From UBA5868 sp964482025 (GTDB lineage Bacteria > Pseudomonadota > Gammaproteobacteria > Pseudomonadales > Cellvibrionaceae), in NCBI GenBank assembly GCA_964482025.1, contig CAYZVN010000006.1:5103-69102 (forward strand): a DNA stretch of 64,000 nt, written 5' to 3'. Shown in pieces: positions 36,357 to 46,208 of this stretch. Every line of letters begins with the position of its first letter. The stretch's first letter is position 1. Below the pieces are notes generated by a model that searched no databases, was not told the origin of the DNA, and saw nothing but the letters and a program-made list of their open reading frames with translations. A program made the translations under genes and the position numbers.

Positions 36357-38078
36357 TTATTTCGACGATTCGAGGCGTTGTAACCGCTTATTAATATTGT
36401 TCAACGCTGTCTCAATTCGCCTGTCGTTTTGGGTAATTTCATCTTTAGAGAGAAATTCCAGGGCGACAAATAATTCCCTTAGTTGATACTCATCCATCGA
36501 CGGGTCCTGTGACTGCTCAATTAATAGATCGCTGACTTTGTTCATGCGATTTTCCAAGATCGCGTGTGCTTTCTCGCGCTCCACCACGTCGTTTACCGTC
36601 AGGTCGTTGGCCAGCTCCCAAGCCTGCGAATACAGGCGGTGAGCAAGGTCGATGTCGCGGGTGAGCAGAAACTCATCGCCTTCTATGATGGCGTCGCGGA
36701 CGGAGGCGAGTTCGGGTTTCAGGCTAGTCACGCTGGGCACCACTCGGTCGAGTGCCGCGTTGGTTGCAAAGATCACCGCGCCGGTCACCACCGCCGCCAG
36801 GGTCAATAGACTGAGATCTTTTTTCAGATTGCGCTTTTTGATCGCGTCGAGAAATTCGCCGGCATTTTTGAATCGCTTGGTGCGTTCAAATTCCAGGCCG
36901 CGACGCAGCGCCCGCATCTGCCGACGCGGGATGCCGTTGATAGCTTCCAGCTTCGCGCCACTTTTCATGGCCGTATCGGCCGGCATAGGCAAGCCGTCAG
37001 CGCCTATAAACGGGTGGCGACCGCGTACCATCTCGTAAAACATACAGGCTAGCGAGTAAACGTCGTCGACCGGTAGCGGAGCTTCACCTTGAAGCATTTC
37101 CAAACTGGCATAGCCGGGCGTCAGTGCGCCCTCGGTTAGGGCGTCGGCCAAGCTGCGCTTTTCCTGATTGACTTCGCTAAAGGCTTTGGCGATACCAAAA
37201 TCCAGGATTTTCACTATCCCATTTTTGCCCAGGAAAATATTGGCCGGTTTAATGTCGGCATGGGCGAAGCCCTGTTGATGGGCATAAGCCAATCCCCTCG
37301 CCACCCGCTCAATAACATATTGCGCTTTGTCGAACGGCATGCGGGTGACGTCGCGCAAATGCTCTTTAAGCGACTCACCCTCGATGTATTCCATGGTGAT
37401 GAAGGCCGTTTCGCCGTCGCGATCAAAATCGTAGACGGTAACGATATTGGGGTGAGAAAGGGTCTGGGCTTTTTTGGCTTCGCGCTGCAGTGATTGCAGT
37501 GCCCCGGGCAGGCGGCGGCACTCATCGTTGAGTACCTTAATCGCGATATGGGTGTCGCTGTCCTCCATCTCCTCGCGCAACAGGTCTTTAGCGAGATACA
37601 CGTTGCCCATGCCGCCCGAACCCAAGGTTTCCAAAAGAACAAACCGCTCTTTTAGTACCGCTTTGCCTCGGTATTGCTCGGCGATGCGACGATCGAGGTG
37701 GCTGAAAACACTGTTGGAGGTCTTGCGGCGTAGATTGGCGTTGATCTCGGTGATTTTGGCGCTTTCGGAAACGGGGGTAGGCTCGGTGGCGGCCGAGGGT
37801 CGAATGCGCGGATTCGGCTGAATCCGGGTAGCCTCGGGGTTCGCCACTCGGGCGATGTCAACATCGTCGGGCGCGCTGGTTGAGGTCGCAGCTACCTGCT
37901 CCGCTCTGTCTCGTGCCAACGTTTTCGCAGCAGAGGGCCCAACTCTCTTTTGCACGTCCTTTTGCTCGTCGCGCCGCCGGGTCGCATCATCGAGCTCCGG
38001 TTCCTCGCGCCGCCGGGTCACATCATCTGTCACCTTATCCTGGAGGTTTCGTTTTTGGGTGGGGTTTTCGTTGTCCAT
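36357..38078 (-). CDS. Transmembrane Ser/Thr protein kinase (PknB-like)
   Basis: The 573-residue protein has a charged N-terminal extension (1-130), a kinase domain (about 145-400), a membrane helix near residue 425-442 (LLTLAAVVTGAVIFATNAAL) and a tail of about 130 residues outside the cytoplasm. Kinase motifs are LGSGGMGNVYLA, the ATP lysine in IAIKVL, the catalytic loop HADIKPANIF with Asp275, and DFGIAKAF. The catalytic loop is HAD rather than HRD, so it is a non-RD kinase. The extension repeats Thr-Arg motifs (DDVTRRR, DDATRRR, EATRIQ), possible phosphorylation sites. ATG at 38078 is chosen to give MDNENPTQ; upstream ATGs extend it by 10-15 residues. Confidence 0.9.
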   Translation of the reverse strand: MDNENPTQKRNLQDKVTDDVTRRREEPELDDATRRRDEQKDVQKRVGPSAAKTLARDRAEQVAATSTSAPDDVDIARVANPEATRIQPNPRIRPSAATEPTPVSESAKITEINANLRRKTSNSVFSHLDRRIAEQYRGKAVLKERFVLLETLGSGGMGNVYLAKDLLREEMEDSDTHIAIKVLNDECRRLPGALQSLQREAKKAQTLSHPNIVTVYDFDRDGETAFITMEYIEGESLKEHLRDVTRMPFDKAQYVIERVARGLAYAHQQGFAHADIKPANIFLGKNGIVKILDFGIAKAFSEVNQEKRSLADALTEGALTPGYASLEMLQGEAPLPVDDVYSLACMFYEMVRGRHPFIGADGLPMPADTAMKSGAKLEAINGIPRRQMRALRRGLEFERTKRFKNAGEFLDAIKKRNLKKDLSLLTLAAVVTGAVIFATNAALDRVVPSVTSLKPELASVRDAIIEGDEFLLTRDIDLAHRLYSQAWELANDLTVNDVVEREKAHAILENRMNKVSDLLIEQSQDPSMDEYQLRELFVALEFLSKDEITQNDRRIETALNNINKRLQRLESSK

Positions 38079-38144
38079 CAGCCACACTCGATCAAGCAAA
38101 GCGGGCATAGTAGCGCCCGGCATGCAGGAAGCACAATTCGCCGC

Positions 38145-38909
38145 CTAATCCTTGCCACTTCCCATAAGGTCGTGCGCTTCAATCATTGAGCGCAATGTTC
38201 GGGAGTGAAACTCTCGCTCGTACAGCACGGCAACCACCGCCGCAACGGCCAGAATGAACAGCCAAAGACTGAAGACCCAGGCGAGCACAGATAGGGAAAA
38301 ATAGTACGCACGCAGGCCATAGTTATAGCTGTGGCCGGCCTCGTCAACCACTTTGGACAGATAGCGGACAAAGCGTTCGACCTCCGGCGTAAGTGTAAAA
38401 CTCTGCGGTGCTGCACCGAGCATAATCGCGCAGAATCCGTATTGGCGCATCGACCAAGTGAAGCTAAAAAACGCGTAAATATAAATAAGCAGCAAGAGCG
38501 TGACCTTGAATTGCAGTTGCAAGGGGGTCTGCTCCAAATGCAGAAGCGGTACTGTAGCAAGCGTGGTGTGCACGGTTTCAATTGACGCCAGGGTTGTCAC
38601 CAAGCCGGCGATGATCAGGATTGCGGTAGAGGCGAGAAAGCTCGCGTTGCGCTCTAAGCTGGATAACAAAGAAGCGTCGGTGATGCGGTTTTCCCGGCGA
38701 ATCATTGAGCGCATCCACTGTTTGCGGTAGTAGTGCAGAACCGAGGCGATGCAGAAGGTGGTGCGCGCTCTGCGCTTTGCGAAGGCGGCGTAGCCCGCCC
38801 AACACCCCAGCAGCCATAAGGCACCCGCCAAGTCCGCACCGTATTGTGTCAGCCAGCTGACCATGTCGTCCTCACTCGTTTTAAGGTTCCGCCCCACGGT
38901 ATCGTCCAT
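38145..38909 (-). CDS. DUF599-family membrane protein
   Basis: The 254-residue protein matches DUF599: four membrane helices, with WMRSMIRRENRITDASLL before SFLASTAIL-like FLASTAILIIAGL, a central FFSFTWSMRQYGF and a C-terminal YNYGLRAYYFSLSVLAWVF. The function of this family is unknown. ATG at 38909 is preferred because of a perfect AAGGAG site six bases upstream; the frame extends to 38972. It precedes the kinase gene by 66 bases in the same direction, which makes it the first gene of the kinase-caspase run, and it is divergent from the M16C protease. Confidence 0.82.
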   Translation of the reverse strand: MDDTVGRNLKTSEDDMVSWLTQYGADLAGALWLLGCWAGYAAFAKRRARTTFCIASVLHYYRKQWMRSMIRRENRITDASLLSSLERNASFLASTAILIIAGLVTTLASIETVHTTLATVPLLHLEQTPLQLQFKVTLLLLIYIYAFFSFTWSMRQYGFCAIMLGAAPQSFTLTPEVERFVRYLSKVVDEAGHSYNYGLRAYYFSLSVLAWVFSLWLFILAVAAVVAVLYEREFHSRTLRSMIEAHDLMGSGKD

Positions 38910-39095
38910 GGTCGTCTCCTTGTTGAAAGCTGGAGCAATATAACGATTTTTAATCGCGGGCAACAGGCGCACGCCAGCGGTACAGAGAAGCTAGAGAGGC
39001 GCGGAGGTTGAATTCACAAGACTATGGGCGGCAGAATGTGCAGATTTGCCGCGCTCAATGGCGGCTGGACCAAATTGCAACTTTAGAGGCGCGCC

Positions 39096-42029
39096 ATGCA
39101 AGAAGCCAGACCTGTGTCCCATCCCGCTTTCCAGTTTGTTCGCAGCGAACCTGTTCCCTCTTTAAAACTCCACGTCGAAGAGTACGAGCACAAAGTCACC
39201 GGAGCACGACACCTTCATTTAAGCGCCGATAACCCTGAAAACGTCTTTTTAGTGGCGCTGCGTACGTTTCCGCAGGACTCCACCGGCGTGGCCCACATTC
39301 TCGAGCATACGGTGCTCTGCGGCAGTGAGCGCTATCCGGTGCGCGACCCGTTTTTTATGATGACGCGACGTTCACTCAACACCTTTATGAACGCATTTAC
39401 CAGCTCGGACTGGACGGCGTACCCCTTTGCCAGCGTCAACCGTAAAGATTTTGGCAACTTGCTGGAGGTGTACCTGGATGCGGTATTCTTCTCCCGCCTG
39501 GACCCGTTGGACTTTGCCCAGGAGGGCCATCGTCTGGAGTTTGCCGAGTCGACCGATATCAACTCGGAGCTGCTGTACAAAGGCGTGGTGTACAACGAAA
39601 TGAAAGGCGCCATGAGTTCGGTAACGGCAACGCTCTGGCACACCCTCAGCAAATATCTGCATCCCTCGACCACCTATCACTTCAACAGCGGCGGCGAGCC
39701 GGATTGCATCCCCGACCTCACCTATGAGCAATTGGTGAACTTCTACAAAACCCATTACCACCCTAGCAACGCGATCTTCATGACCTATGGCGACATTCCC
39801 GCCGCCGAGCATCAAGCCAAGTTTGAAGACTTAGCGCTGAAGCGCTTTGAGCGCCTTAACCGAACCCTCTCAGTGCCGGACGAGCAGCGCTATTACGCTC
39901 CGGTGCGTGTCGAGGAGCGCTATCCGGTCGCTCAAGGTGAAGACAGTACCAACAAAACTCACGTGGTGATGGCGTGGCTGTTGGGCCATAGCGCCAACCT
40001 GGAAGAAACTTTCACGGCGAATTTGCTCTCAAGCGTCTTGCTGGATAACAGCGCCTGCCCCTTGCTTCATACGCTGGAGACCACGGACCTGGGCAATGCC
40101 CCCTCCCCCTTGTGCGGCCTTGATGACTCGCAAAAGGAGCTGGCTTTCGTTTGTGGCCTCGAAGGCTGTTCGGCGGATGATGTGGATGCGGTGGAGCAGC
40201 TCATTCTCGAGACACTTGCCAAAGTGGCCGAAGACGGCATCCCCCAGGAAGATGTGGAAGCGGCGCTGCATCAGTTGGAGTTGCACCAGCGAGAGATTGG
40301 CGGAGACAGTTACCCCTATGGGCTCCAGCTGATCATGAATGCGCTGACTGCGGCAACTCACCGGGGCGACCCGGTCGCTATGCTGAACGTGGACGTGGCG
40401 CTTAATACCTTGCGCAAAGCGATTCAAGACCCGGACTTTATCAAGCAGCAGGTGCGCAAGTTACTGCTGGATAACCCCCACCGGATAAGGCTCAGCCTGG
40501 TGCCCGACAGCGCCATCAACGAGCGTAAAGAGCGCGCCGAAAAAGAGCGTTTGGCCGCAGTCAAAGCGAGCTTATCGGAGGAGGAAAAGCAGGCCATCGT
40601 CGACCGCGCCGAAGCACTGCTACAGCGCCAGGCGCAGCAGGACGACGAATCCATTTTGCCGAAGGTGACCTTGGCCGATGTTCCGGCAGAAGAATCTCAC
40701 CTGGAAGGCCAGCATAAACAGCTGCCGGCTAACGGTCGCCCGCTTGCGACTTATGACGTCGGCTCCAACGGGCTGGTCTACCAGCAGGTGGTGATTGACA
40801 TTCCCGAGTTGAGCGAAGCCCAATTGGCCGCTCTGCCCTATTACACCAGCTGCGTGACCGAGCTGGGAATTGGCGACAAGAGCTACTTGGAGGTGCAGCG
40901 TTGGCAGGCGCGGGTATCGGGGGCAATGAACGCGTTTTCGTCGATCCGCAGCGAGGTGGATGACATCCACCGCACTCGCCGATTCCTGACATTTTCGGGT
41001 AAAGCCCTGGTACGCAATCACGAAGCAATGTGCGAGCTAATGGATGCGACTTTGCAAAATGTGCGCTTTGGCGAGCATGGACGGATTAAAGAGTTGATTG
41101 CGCAAATGCGCGCCGCGCGCGAGCAGAGCGTTACCGGCAGTGGGCATGCCCTGGCGATGAACGCCGCGACCGCCGGTATGTCTGCAGCCGCCAGGCTGGG
41201 ATTCCAGCACGGCGGACTGGAAGGCATACGCCGGATCAAGGCGCTTCACGATGACTTAAAAGACGAGCAAAAGCTGGCGGAATTCGCCGGGGTGCTGGCG
41301 AGTATTCATGAGCTTGTCCGCCAAGCACCGCGTCGCTATTTGCTGATCGGCGAAGCGGAACATCAAGCAAACCTGCAGCAAACCTTCGCTCGCTGGTTCG
41401 ACCGCGACGCCCCGATCACTCAGGCCGAATGGGATCTGCCACCCGTGAGCGAAACCGTCCGCCAGGGCTGGTTAGCGAACTCCCAGGTAAACTTTTGCGC
41501 TAAGGCCTATGCCACTGTGCCCATGACACATCCCGATTCTGCGCCTCTGGTAGTCTTGGGAAATGTGCTGCGCAATGGTTTTCTGCATCGCGCTATTCGG
41601 GAACAAGGCGGTGCCTACGGCGGCGGTGCCGGTCAGGACAATAACTCAGCCTCTTTCCGCTTCTATTCCTATCGCGATCCGCGACTGGAAGAAACCCTGG
41701 CCGACTTCGATCGCGCGGTGGATTGGGTTATGAGTACGGATTTGCCCTGGCAAGCGGTTGAAGAAGCGATTCTGGGCGTGATCAGCAGCATCGACAAACC
41801 GGATTCCCCCGCCGGGCGCGCCAAGCGTATGTATCACAGCGAGTTGCACGGCAGAACGCTGGCGCTGCGTCAGCAATTCCGGGCTCGCGTATTGGCAACG
41901 CGATTAGAGGATCTGCGGCGGGTGGCCAGTACTTACCTGGTGCCAGAGAAGGCGAATATCGCGGTGATCAGCGATCACAGTCGCGAAGATCGAATTGTTT
42001 CGCTCGGTTTGGACGTGATGAAACTTTGA
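39096..42029 (+). CDS. M16C metalloprotease (presequence-protease/PreP-like)
   Basis: The 977 residues fit the single-chain M16C subfamily, in which two homologous halves enclose a chamber that degrades peptides. The inverted zinc motif HxxEH is VAHILEHTVLCG, with His67, Glu70 and His71; the third ligand is expected near the NEMKGAM segment. The start ATG has AGAGG upstream. It is monocistronic with a strong terminator. PreP relatives clear targeting peptides in organelles; the bacterial substrate is unknown. Confidence 0.92.
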   Translation: MQEARPVSHPAFQFVRSEPVPSLKLHVEEYEHKVTGARHLHLSADNPENVFLVALRTFPQDSTGVAHILEHTVLCGSERYPVRDPFFMMTRRSLNTFMNAFTSSDWTAYPFASVNRKDFGNLLEVYLDAVFFSRLDPLDFAQEGHRLEFAESTDINSELLYKGVVYNEMKGAMSSVTATLWHTLSKYLHPSTTYHFNSGGEPDCIPDLTYEQLVNFYKTHYHPSNAIFMTYGDIPAAEHQAKFEDLALKRFERLNRTLSVPDEQRYYAPVRVEERYPVAQGEDSTNKTHVVMAWLLGHSANLEETFTANLLSSVLLDNSACPLLHTLETTDLGNAPSPLCGLDDSQKELAFVCGLEGCSADDVDAVEQLILETLAKVAEDGIPQEDVEAALHQLELHQREIGGDSYPYGLQLIMNALTAATHRGDPVAMLNVDVALNTLRKAIQDPDFIKQQVRKLLLDNPHRIRLSLVPDSAINERKERAEKERLAAVKASLSEEEKQAIVDRAEALLQRQAQQDDESILPKVTLADVPAEESHLEGQHKQLPANGRPLATYDVGSNGLVYQQVVIDIPELSEAQLAALPYYTSCVTELGIGDKSYLEVQRWQARVSGAMNAFSSIRSEVDDIHRTRRFLTFSGKALVRNHEAMCELMDATLQNVRFGEHGRIKELIAQMRAAREQSVTGSGHALAMNAATAGMSAAARLGFQHGGLEGIRRIKALHDDLKDEQKLAEFAGVLASIHELVRQAPRRYLLIGEAEHQANLQQTFARWFDRDAPITQAEWDLPPVSETVRQGWLANSQVNFCAKAYATVPMTHPDSAPLVVLGNVLRNGFLHRAIREQGGAYGGGAGQDNNSASFRFYSYRDPRLEETLADFDRAVDWVMSTDLPWQAVEEAILGVISSIDKPDSPAGRAKRMYHSELHGRTLALRQQFRARVLATRLEDLRRVASTYLVPEKANIAVISDHSREDRIVSLGLDVMKL

Positions 42030-42030
42030 G

Positions 42031-42054
42031 AAAACGGCCGAAAGGCCGTTTTTT
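42031..42054 (+). terminator. Terminator of the M16C protease gene
   Basis: AAAACGGCC and GGCCGTTTT flank a GAAA tetraloop and are followed by further T residues. It begins two bases after the stop codon. The A-rich left side also makes it usable by the convergent flavin reductase gene. Confidence 0.92.
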
Positions 42055-42063
42055 ATGGGATTC

Positions 42064-42555
42064 TTATAAAGATAAATTGCGGTAATTGCCGTCGAGATAG
42101 ATCAGCGGCGCAGGGCCGGAATCGGCCACTCGAACTGCAATAATACGGCCGACCACTATGTTGTGAGTGCCATAAGGCTGAACCAGGTCAACTTCGCACT
42201 CGAACACGGCTTCTGCGTCTTCCAGATAAGGGGTTTGGTCCGGTGCCAGAAGCCAGCGGCCCAAATCGAAACGCTTGTCACCCTGATCGCCCGTTGCACA
42301 GAGCACGGAAATATCCTGATGGTCTTGACCGAGGATGTTAATGGCGAACTTCTGTCCCAGGTTGAGTGCCGGCGCGATGCGCGCGTTGCGATTGACACAA
42401 ACTAAGAGCGAGGCAGGCTGATCGGATACGGATGTCACCGATGATGCCGTCATAGCGAATCGCCCCATTTCCGCAGTTTGCGCTGACACTATACATACAC
42501 CGGACGGCAAACGTCGCATGCCGTCTCTCATCGCTCTAGCCAGATCTTGAGTCAT
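42064..42555 (-). CDS. Flavin reductase-like domain protein
   Basis: The 163-residue protein has the split-barrel flavin reductase fold: RRLPSGVCIVSA, MTASSVTSVSDQPASLLVCVN, FAINILGQDHQDIS and a C-terminal APLIYLDGNYRNL. HpaC/RutF-like relatives reduce FMN or FAD for a partner monooxygenase. No such monooxygenase is next to it. ATG at 42555 gives the normal family length; an upstream frame extends to 42624. Confidence 0.87.
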   Translation of the reverse strand: MTQDLARAMRDGMRRLPSGVCIVSAQTAEMGRFAMTASSVTSVSDQPASLLVCVNRNARIAPALNLGQKFAINILGQDHQDISVLCATGDQGDKRFDLGRWLLAPDQTPYLEDAEAVFECEVDLVQPYGTHNIVVGRIIAVRVADSGPAPLIYLDGNYRNLSL

Positions 42556-42750
42556 TACCCTCGCTACCCTCCGCATAAAATGACGGCATGATACCCATAT
42601 AAAACTGCGATTGATATGCGGCACAGATAAACACTGGCTATCGCAGGTGCGTTAATCAATCGATTATAACAATCGACTCACTAAGATTTTCCTGCGCACG
42701 CGGAAGTTCCGCTGAGGCCGTTCGCGCGCCAGCAGACTGAGTGGTAGAGC

Positions 42751-44370
42751 TTATTCGTTAGCGGATTGCGCCAGATGGCGGACGGCGGCTAGCAGCGACT
42801 GAGTGTAAGGATGTTGCGGCGCGGAAAATATCGATTCGGTTTCGCCAATTTCGACGATTCGTCCAGCCTGCATCACCGCCACGCGGTCGGCGATATAACG
42901 GATAACGCTGAGGTCGTGGGAAATGAACAGCATGGCGAGGCGGTATTTCGCCGTCAAACTCAATAGTAACTCGAGAATTTGTGCCTGGATTGTCACATCT
43001 AACGCCGATACCGGTTCGTCAGCAATGATCAGCTTTGGTTTTACCGCAAGTGCGCGCGCGATGGCAATGCGCTGTCGTTGGCCGCCCGAAAACTCGTGCG
43101 GGTATTTGCGAATCATGCTGCGATCCAAACCCACATCATCCATTAATTCATTTACCGCTTGAAGAATTTCATTGTTTGGCACGATTCTGTGAATTTTCAG
43201 CGGCTCCGCCAGAGCGTCGAAAACCGTCATGCGCGGGTTTAGCGATGCGTAGGGATCCTGAAAGATCATCTGAAAATCCCGCCGCCGGACTTGTAGTGCC
43301 TGGGGGCTCAGCTGCAGTAAGTCGGCACCTGCCAACTTTACTTCGCCCTCACAGGGTTGCACTAAACGCAAAATGCTTCGCCCTAGAGTCGATTTACCCG
43401 AGCCCGACTCACCAACCAAGCCCAAAATTTCGCCTTGTCGCAAGCTTAGATGGATGTCGTTAAGTACGCGAAAGGATTGATGGGCCCGCTGTAAAAATCG
43501 GCGCCCCAGCGAAAACTCGGTGTGAAGGCCGCGAATTTCCAGGAACTTATCATCCTCATCGGCAAACTGTTTGGGAAATGTTTTAGCTGTGGTTGGCAGT
43601 GCGGCAACCAGCTTCTGGGTATAAGGGTGCTGTGGGTTAAAAAATACCGAATGGGCGGCGCCTTGCTCTACCACTTTGCCTTTTTCCATCACCACCACAT
43701 CGTCCGCCATATGCGCCACTACGCCGAGATCGTGTGAGATAAAAATAACCGCTAAATTATGATCTTTCTGCAACCGTTTTAATAGGCTAAGGATTTGCGC
43801 TTGAATAGTGACATCAAGCGCTGTGGTGGGCTCGTCGGCGATTAATAATTGCGGCTTATTCATTAACGCCATGGCGATCATCACCCGCTGACGCATGCCG
43901 CCGGAATACTCGTGGGGGTAACAATCAAAGCGGCGCAGAGGATCTTGAATGCCCACTTCATCCAAGCTTGCTAAAGCGAGCTTGCGAGCGTCCTTGCGGC
44001 GCATATTTTGATGAACCAGTAACGGCTCCATCAACTGGCGGCCGATCGTCATATGCGGATTCAGTGAGGTCATGGGATCCTGAAAGACCATGCCAATTTG
44101 TTGGCCACGCACTTTGCGCAGCTGCGTACGACTCATGCGGAGTAAATCCTTTCCCGCAAAAATGGCCTGGCCCGATTCGACCTTTCCCGGAGGCGTGGGG
44201 ATTAACCCCATAATGCTATAGCAGGCGACGGATTTGCCGGAACCGGATTCACCCACTATGCCCAAGACTTTTCCCGGTTCGACCGAAAAGCTGACATCGT
44301 CGACCGCGGTCACCACACCGTCGCGGGTATAAAAGCGCGTGGTTAAATTTTTAACGCTCAGCAGGGCCAT
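42751..44370 (-). CDS. Oligopeptide ABC transporter, fused double ATPase (OppD-OppF type)
   Basis: One 539-residue chain contains two complete ABC ATPases, each with Walker A GESGSGKS, a Q-loop, signature (EYSGGMRQR and EFSGGQRQR) and Walker B (LLIADEPT and LIIADEPV). Separate OppD and OppF proteins are usual; fused forms such as YejF are also known. It is the last gene of the oligopeptide operon, 3 bases after the OppC-type permease, and energises peptide import on the cytoplasmic face. Confidence 0.95.
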   Translation of the reverse strand: MALLSVKNLTTRFYTRDGVVTAVDDVSFSVEPGKVLGIVGESGSGKSVACYSIMGLIPTPPGKVESGQAIFAGKDLLRMSRTQLRKVRGQQIGMVFQDPMTSLNPHMTIGRQLMEPLLVHQNMRRKDARKLALASLDEVGIQDPLRRFDCYPHEYSGGMRQRVMIAMALMNKPQLLIADEPTTALDVTIQAQILSLLKRLQKDHNLAVIFISHDLGVVAHMADDVVVMEKGKVVEQGAAHSVFFNPQHPYTQKLVAALPTTAKTFPKQFADEDDKFLEIRGLHTEFSLGRRFLQRAHQSFRVLNDIHLSLRQGEILGLVGESGSGKSTLGRSILRLVQPCEGEVKLAGADLLQLSPQALQVRRRDFQMIFQDPYASLNPRMTVFDALAEPLKIHRIVPNNEILQAVNELMDDVGLDRSMIRKYPHEFSGGQRQRIAIARALAVKPKLIIADEPVSALDVTIQAQILELLLSLTAKYRLAMLFISHDLSVIRYIADRVAVMQAGRIVEIGETESIFSAPQHPYTQSLLAAVRHLAQSANE

Positions 44371-44373
44371 GGG

Positions 44374-45264
44374 TTAATCTCTGGAAACACGGGGATCGAG
44401 CGCGTCGCGCAGGCCGTCGCCAAGAAAATTCAGGGCAAACAGCGTAATGCTGAGCGTCAGGGCGGGAAATATCAATAACCAAGGGTACTCTTCCATGGTT
44501 TCTACACCGGCGGAGATCAGCGAGCCCCAAGAACTTTCCGGTGGCTGAATCCCCAGGCCGAGAAAACTTAAAAAAGACTCCAACAAAATAACGCTGGGAA
44601 TGGTGAGGGTCGCATAAATAATGATGGGGCCCATCACATTCGGCGCGATATGGCGGAGCATAATTCGCGCGCGCGACATGCCCATAGCCACTGCAGCTTC
44701 GACAAATTCTTGATGCTTTATCGCCATCACCTGACCGCGAACGATACGCGCCATCGTCAGCCATTCAACCGCGCCTATTGCCAAAAACAATAGCAACATG
44801 CTGCGGCCAAATACCACGGTGAGAAGAATAATAAAAATGGTAAACGGCAGTGCGTAGAGAATATCGACAAAACGCATCATCCAAGCGTCAAGCCTACCGC
44901 CAACATACCCCGCTATTGTTCCCCAAGTTACGCCAATGCAGAGCGCTACGCTGGTGGCGACAAAGCCGACCATCAAGGAAATACGACTGCCGTACAAAAT
45001 ACGTGTCAGTTGATCGCGGCCGAAAATATCCGTGCCCAACCAATGTTGCGCTGAAGGCGGAGTGGCACCTAAGAGAAGGTTCTGTGCTTCATATGAGTAA
45101 GGCGCGATCCACGGGGTTAAAATCGCGAGAATGACCATGATGACGAGTATGACCAGTCCGCCTAATGCCAACTTGTTTTTGCGCAAGCGAATAAAGGCGT
45201 CTTGCCAAAGTGAGCGGCCTTTTTCGAATTGCTCTAGATCCGTCAATTCAACAGAAGTCCTCAT
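44374..45264 (-). CDS. Oligopeptide ABC transporter permease (OppC type)
   Basis: The 296-residue inner-membrane permease has six helices. The OppC-specific N-terminal extension (DLEQFEKGRSLWQDAFIRL) precedes the first helix. The EAA loop is EAAVAMGMSRARIMLRHIAPN, which contacts the ATPase, and the C-terminus has LNFLGDGLRDALDPR, characteristic of OppC/DppC. The start overlaps the OppB-type stop codon (ATGA). Confidence 0.95.
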   Translation of the reverse strand: MRTSVELTDLEQFEKGRSLWQDAFIRLRKNKLALGGLVILVIMVILAILTPWIAPYSYEAQNLLLGATPPSAQHWLGTDIFGRDQLTRILYGSRISLMVGFVATSVALCIGVTWGTIAGYVGGRLDAWMMRFVDILYALPFTIFIILLTVVFGRSMLLLFLAIGAVEWLTMARIVRGQVMAIKHQEFVEAAVAMGMSRARIMLRHIAPNVMGPIIIYATLTIPSVILLESFLSFLGLGIQPPESSWGSLISAGVETMEEYPWLLIFPALTLSITLFALNFLGDGLRDALDPRVSRD

Positions 45265-46199
45265 GGCGTATGACCTGCCAGAGATTTACGCAGTTTGGGG
45301 TTGAGCCATATTTGCAAGATATCCGCAAGAAGGTTGCAAACAATAATAAAGAAAGAAAAGAGAATCGTCATGCCGAGGATCATGGTGTAATCCCGGTTAA
45401 ACGCGGCCTGTAAATAAAATCTTCCTAGGCCAGGAATCTGAAAAATGGTCTCCACGACAAAAGAGCCCGATAAAAGCCCCGCTACGGCCGGCCCCGCGAA
45501 GGATACCACTGGTGCCATACCGCCACGCAAAGCGTGGTAGTAAACCACTCGCCACTCCGGTAAACCCTTAGCGCGAGCAGTACGAATATAATCCTGCGAT
45601 AGAGTTTCCAGCATTCCGCCACGCGATAAACGCGCAATATAGGCGGCATAGCCTGAACCTAAGGTGAGCGCGGGTAATATTTTATCCCCGGGCGCTACGT
45701 CCCACCCCGAGACTGGCAGCCACTCCAAGCCGATACCGAATCCTAAAATCAACAAGGGACCGAGTACGAAAGATGGCAAACAAATGCCAATCATCGCGAG
45801 GCTCATGGGGACATAGTCTTGCGGAGTATTGGGTTTAAGCGCGGCAATAATGCCTGCGGAAATACCCAGGGCAATGGCGACCAGCAACGCATAAACGCTC
45901 AACTCTAAGGTGACCGGAAGACCGGCGGCAATTACCTCTGTTACCGTGCGGCTGGGGTATTTAAACGACGGACCAAAATCCCCTTGTGCTAAATGCCGCA
46001 AGTAATTGCCGAATTGCACGTGAATGGGGTCATCTAGATGGTAGCGTTTATTTAGATTTTCCAAGACCTGTGGTGGAACCGCCCGCTCGGCATCGAAGGG
46101 TCCGCCCGGCGCTAAGCGGATGAGAACAAAGGTAACCAGAATCACCAAAAACAAGACTGGTATTGCGGTGAGCAAGCGCTGCAAAATAATTCGGAGCAT
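45261..46199 (-). CDS. Oligopeptide ABC transporter permease (OppB type)
   Basis: The 312-residue permease begins MLRIILQRLLTAIPVLFLVI, as OppB/DppB proteins do. The EAA-like loop RTARAKGLPEWRVVYYHALR and the C-terminal VETIFQIPGLGRFYLQAAFNRDY are conserved. It forms the translocation channel with the OppC-type partner encoded next and overlaps it by 4 bases. Confidence 0.95.
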   Translation of the reverse strand: MLRIILQRLLTAIPVLFLVILVTFVLIRLAPGGPFDAERAVPPQVLENLNKRYHLDDPIHVQFGNYLRHLAQGDFGPSFKYPSRTVTEVIAAGLPVTLELSVYALLVAIALGISAGIIAALKPNTPQDYVPMSLAMIGICLPSFVLGPLLILGFGIGLEWLPVSGWDVAPGDKILPALTLGSGYAAYIARLSRGGMLETLSQDYIRTARAKGLPEWRVVYYHALRGGMAPVVSFAGPAVAGLLSGSFVVETIFQIPGLGRFYLQAAFNRDYTMILGMTILFSFFIIVCNLLADILQIWLNPKLRKSLAGHTP

Positions 46200-46208
46200 G
46201 GCAATCCC

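Noticed and set aside
41646..41876. Antisense frames inside the M16C protease gene
   Set aside because: They mirror the high-scoring sense frame and have no ribosome sites.
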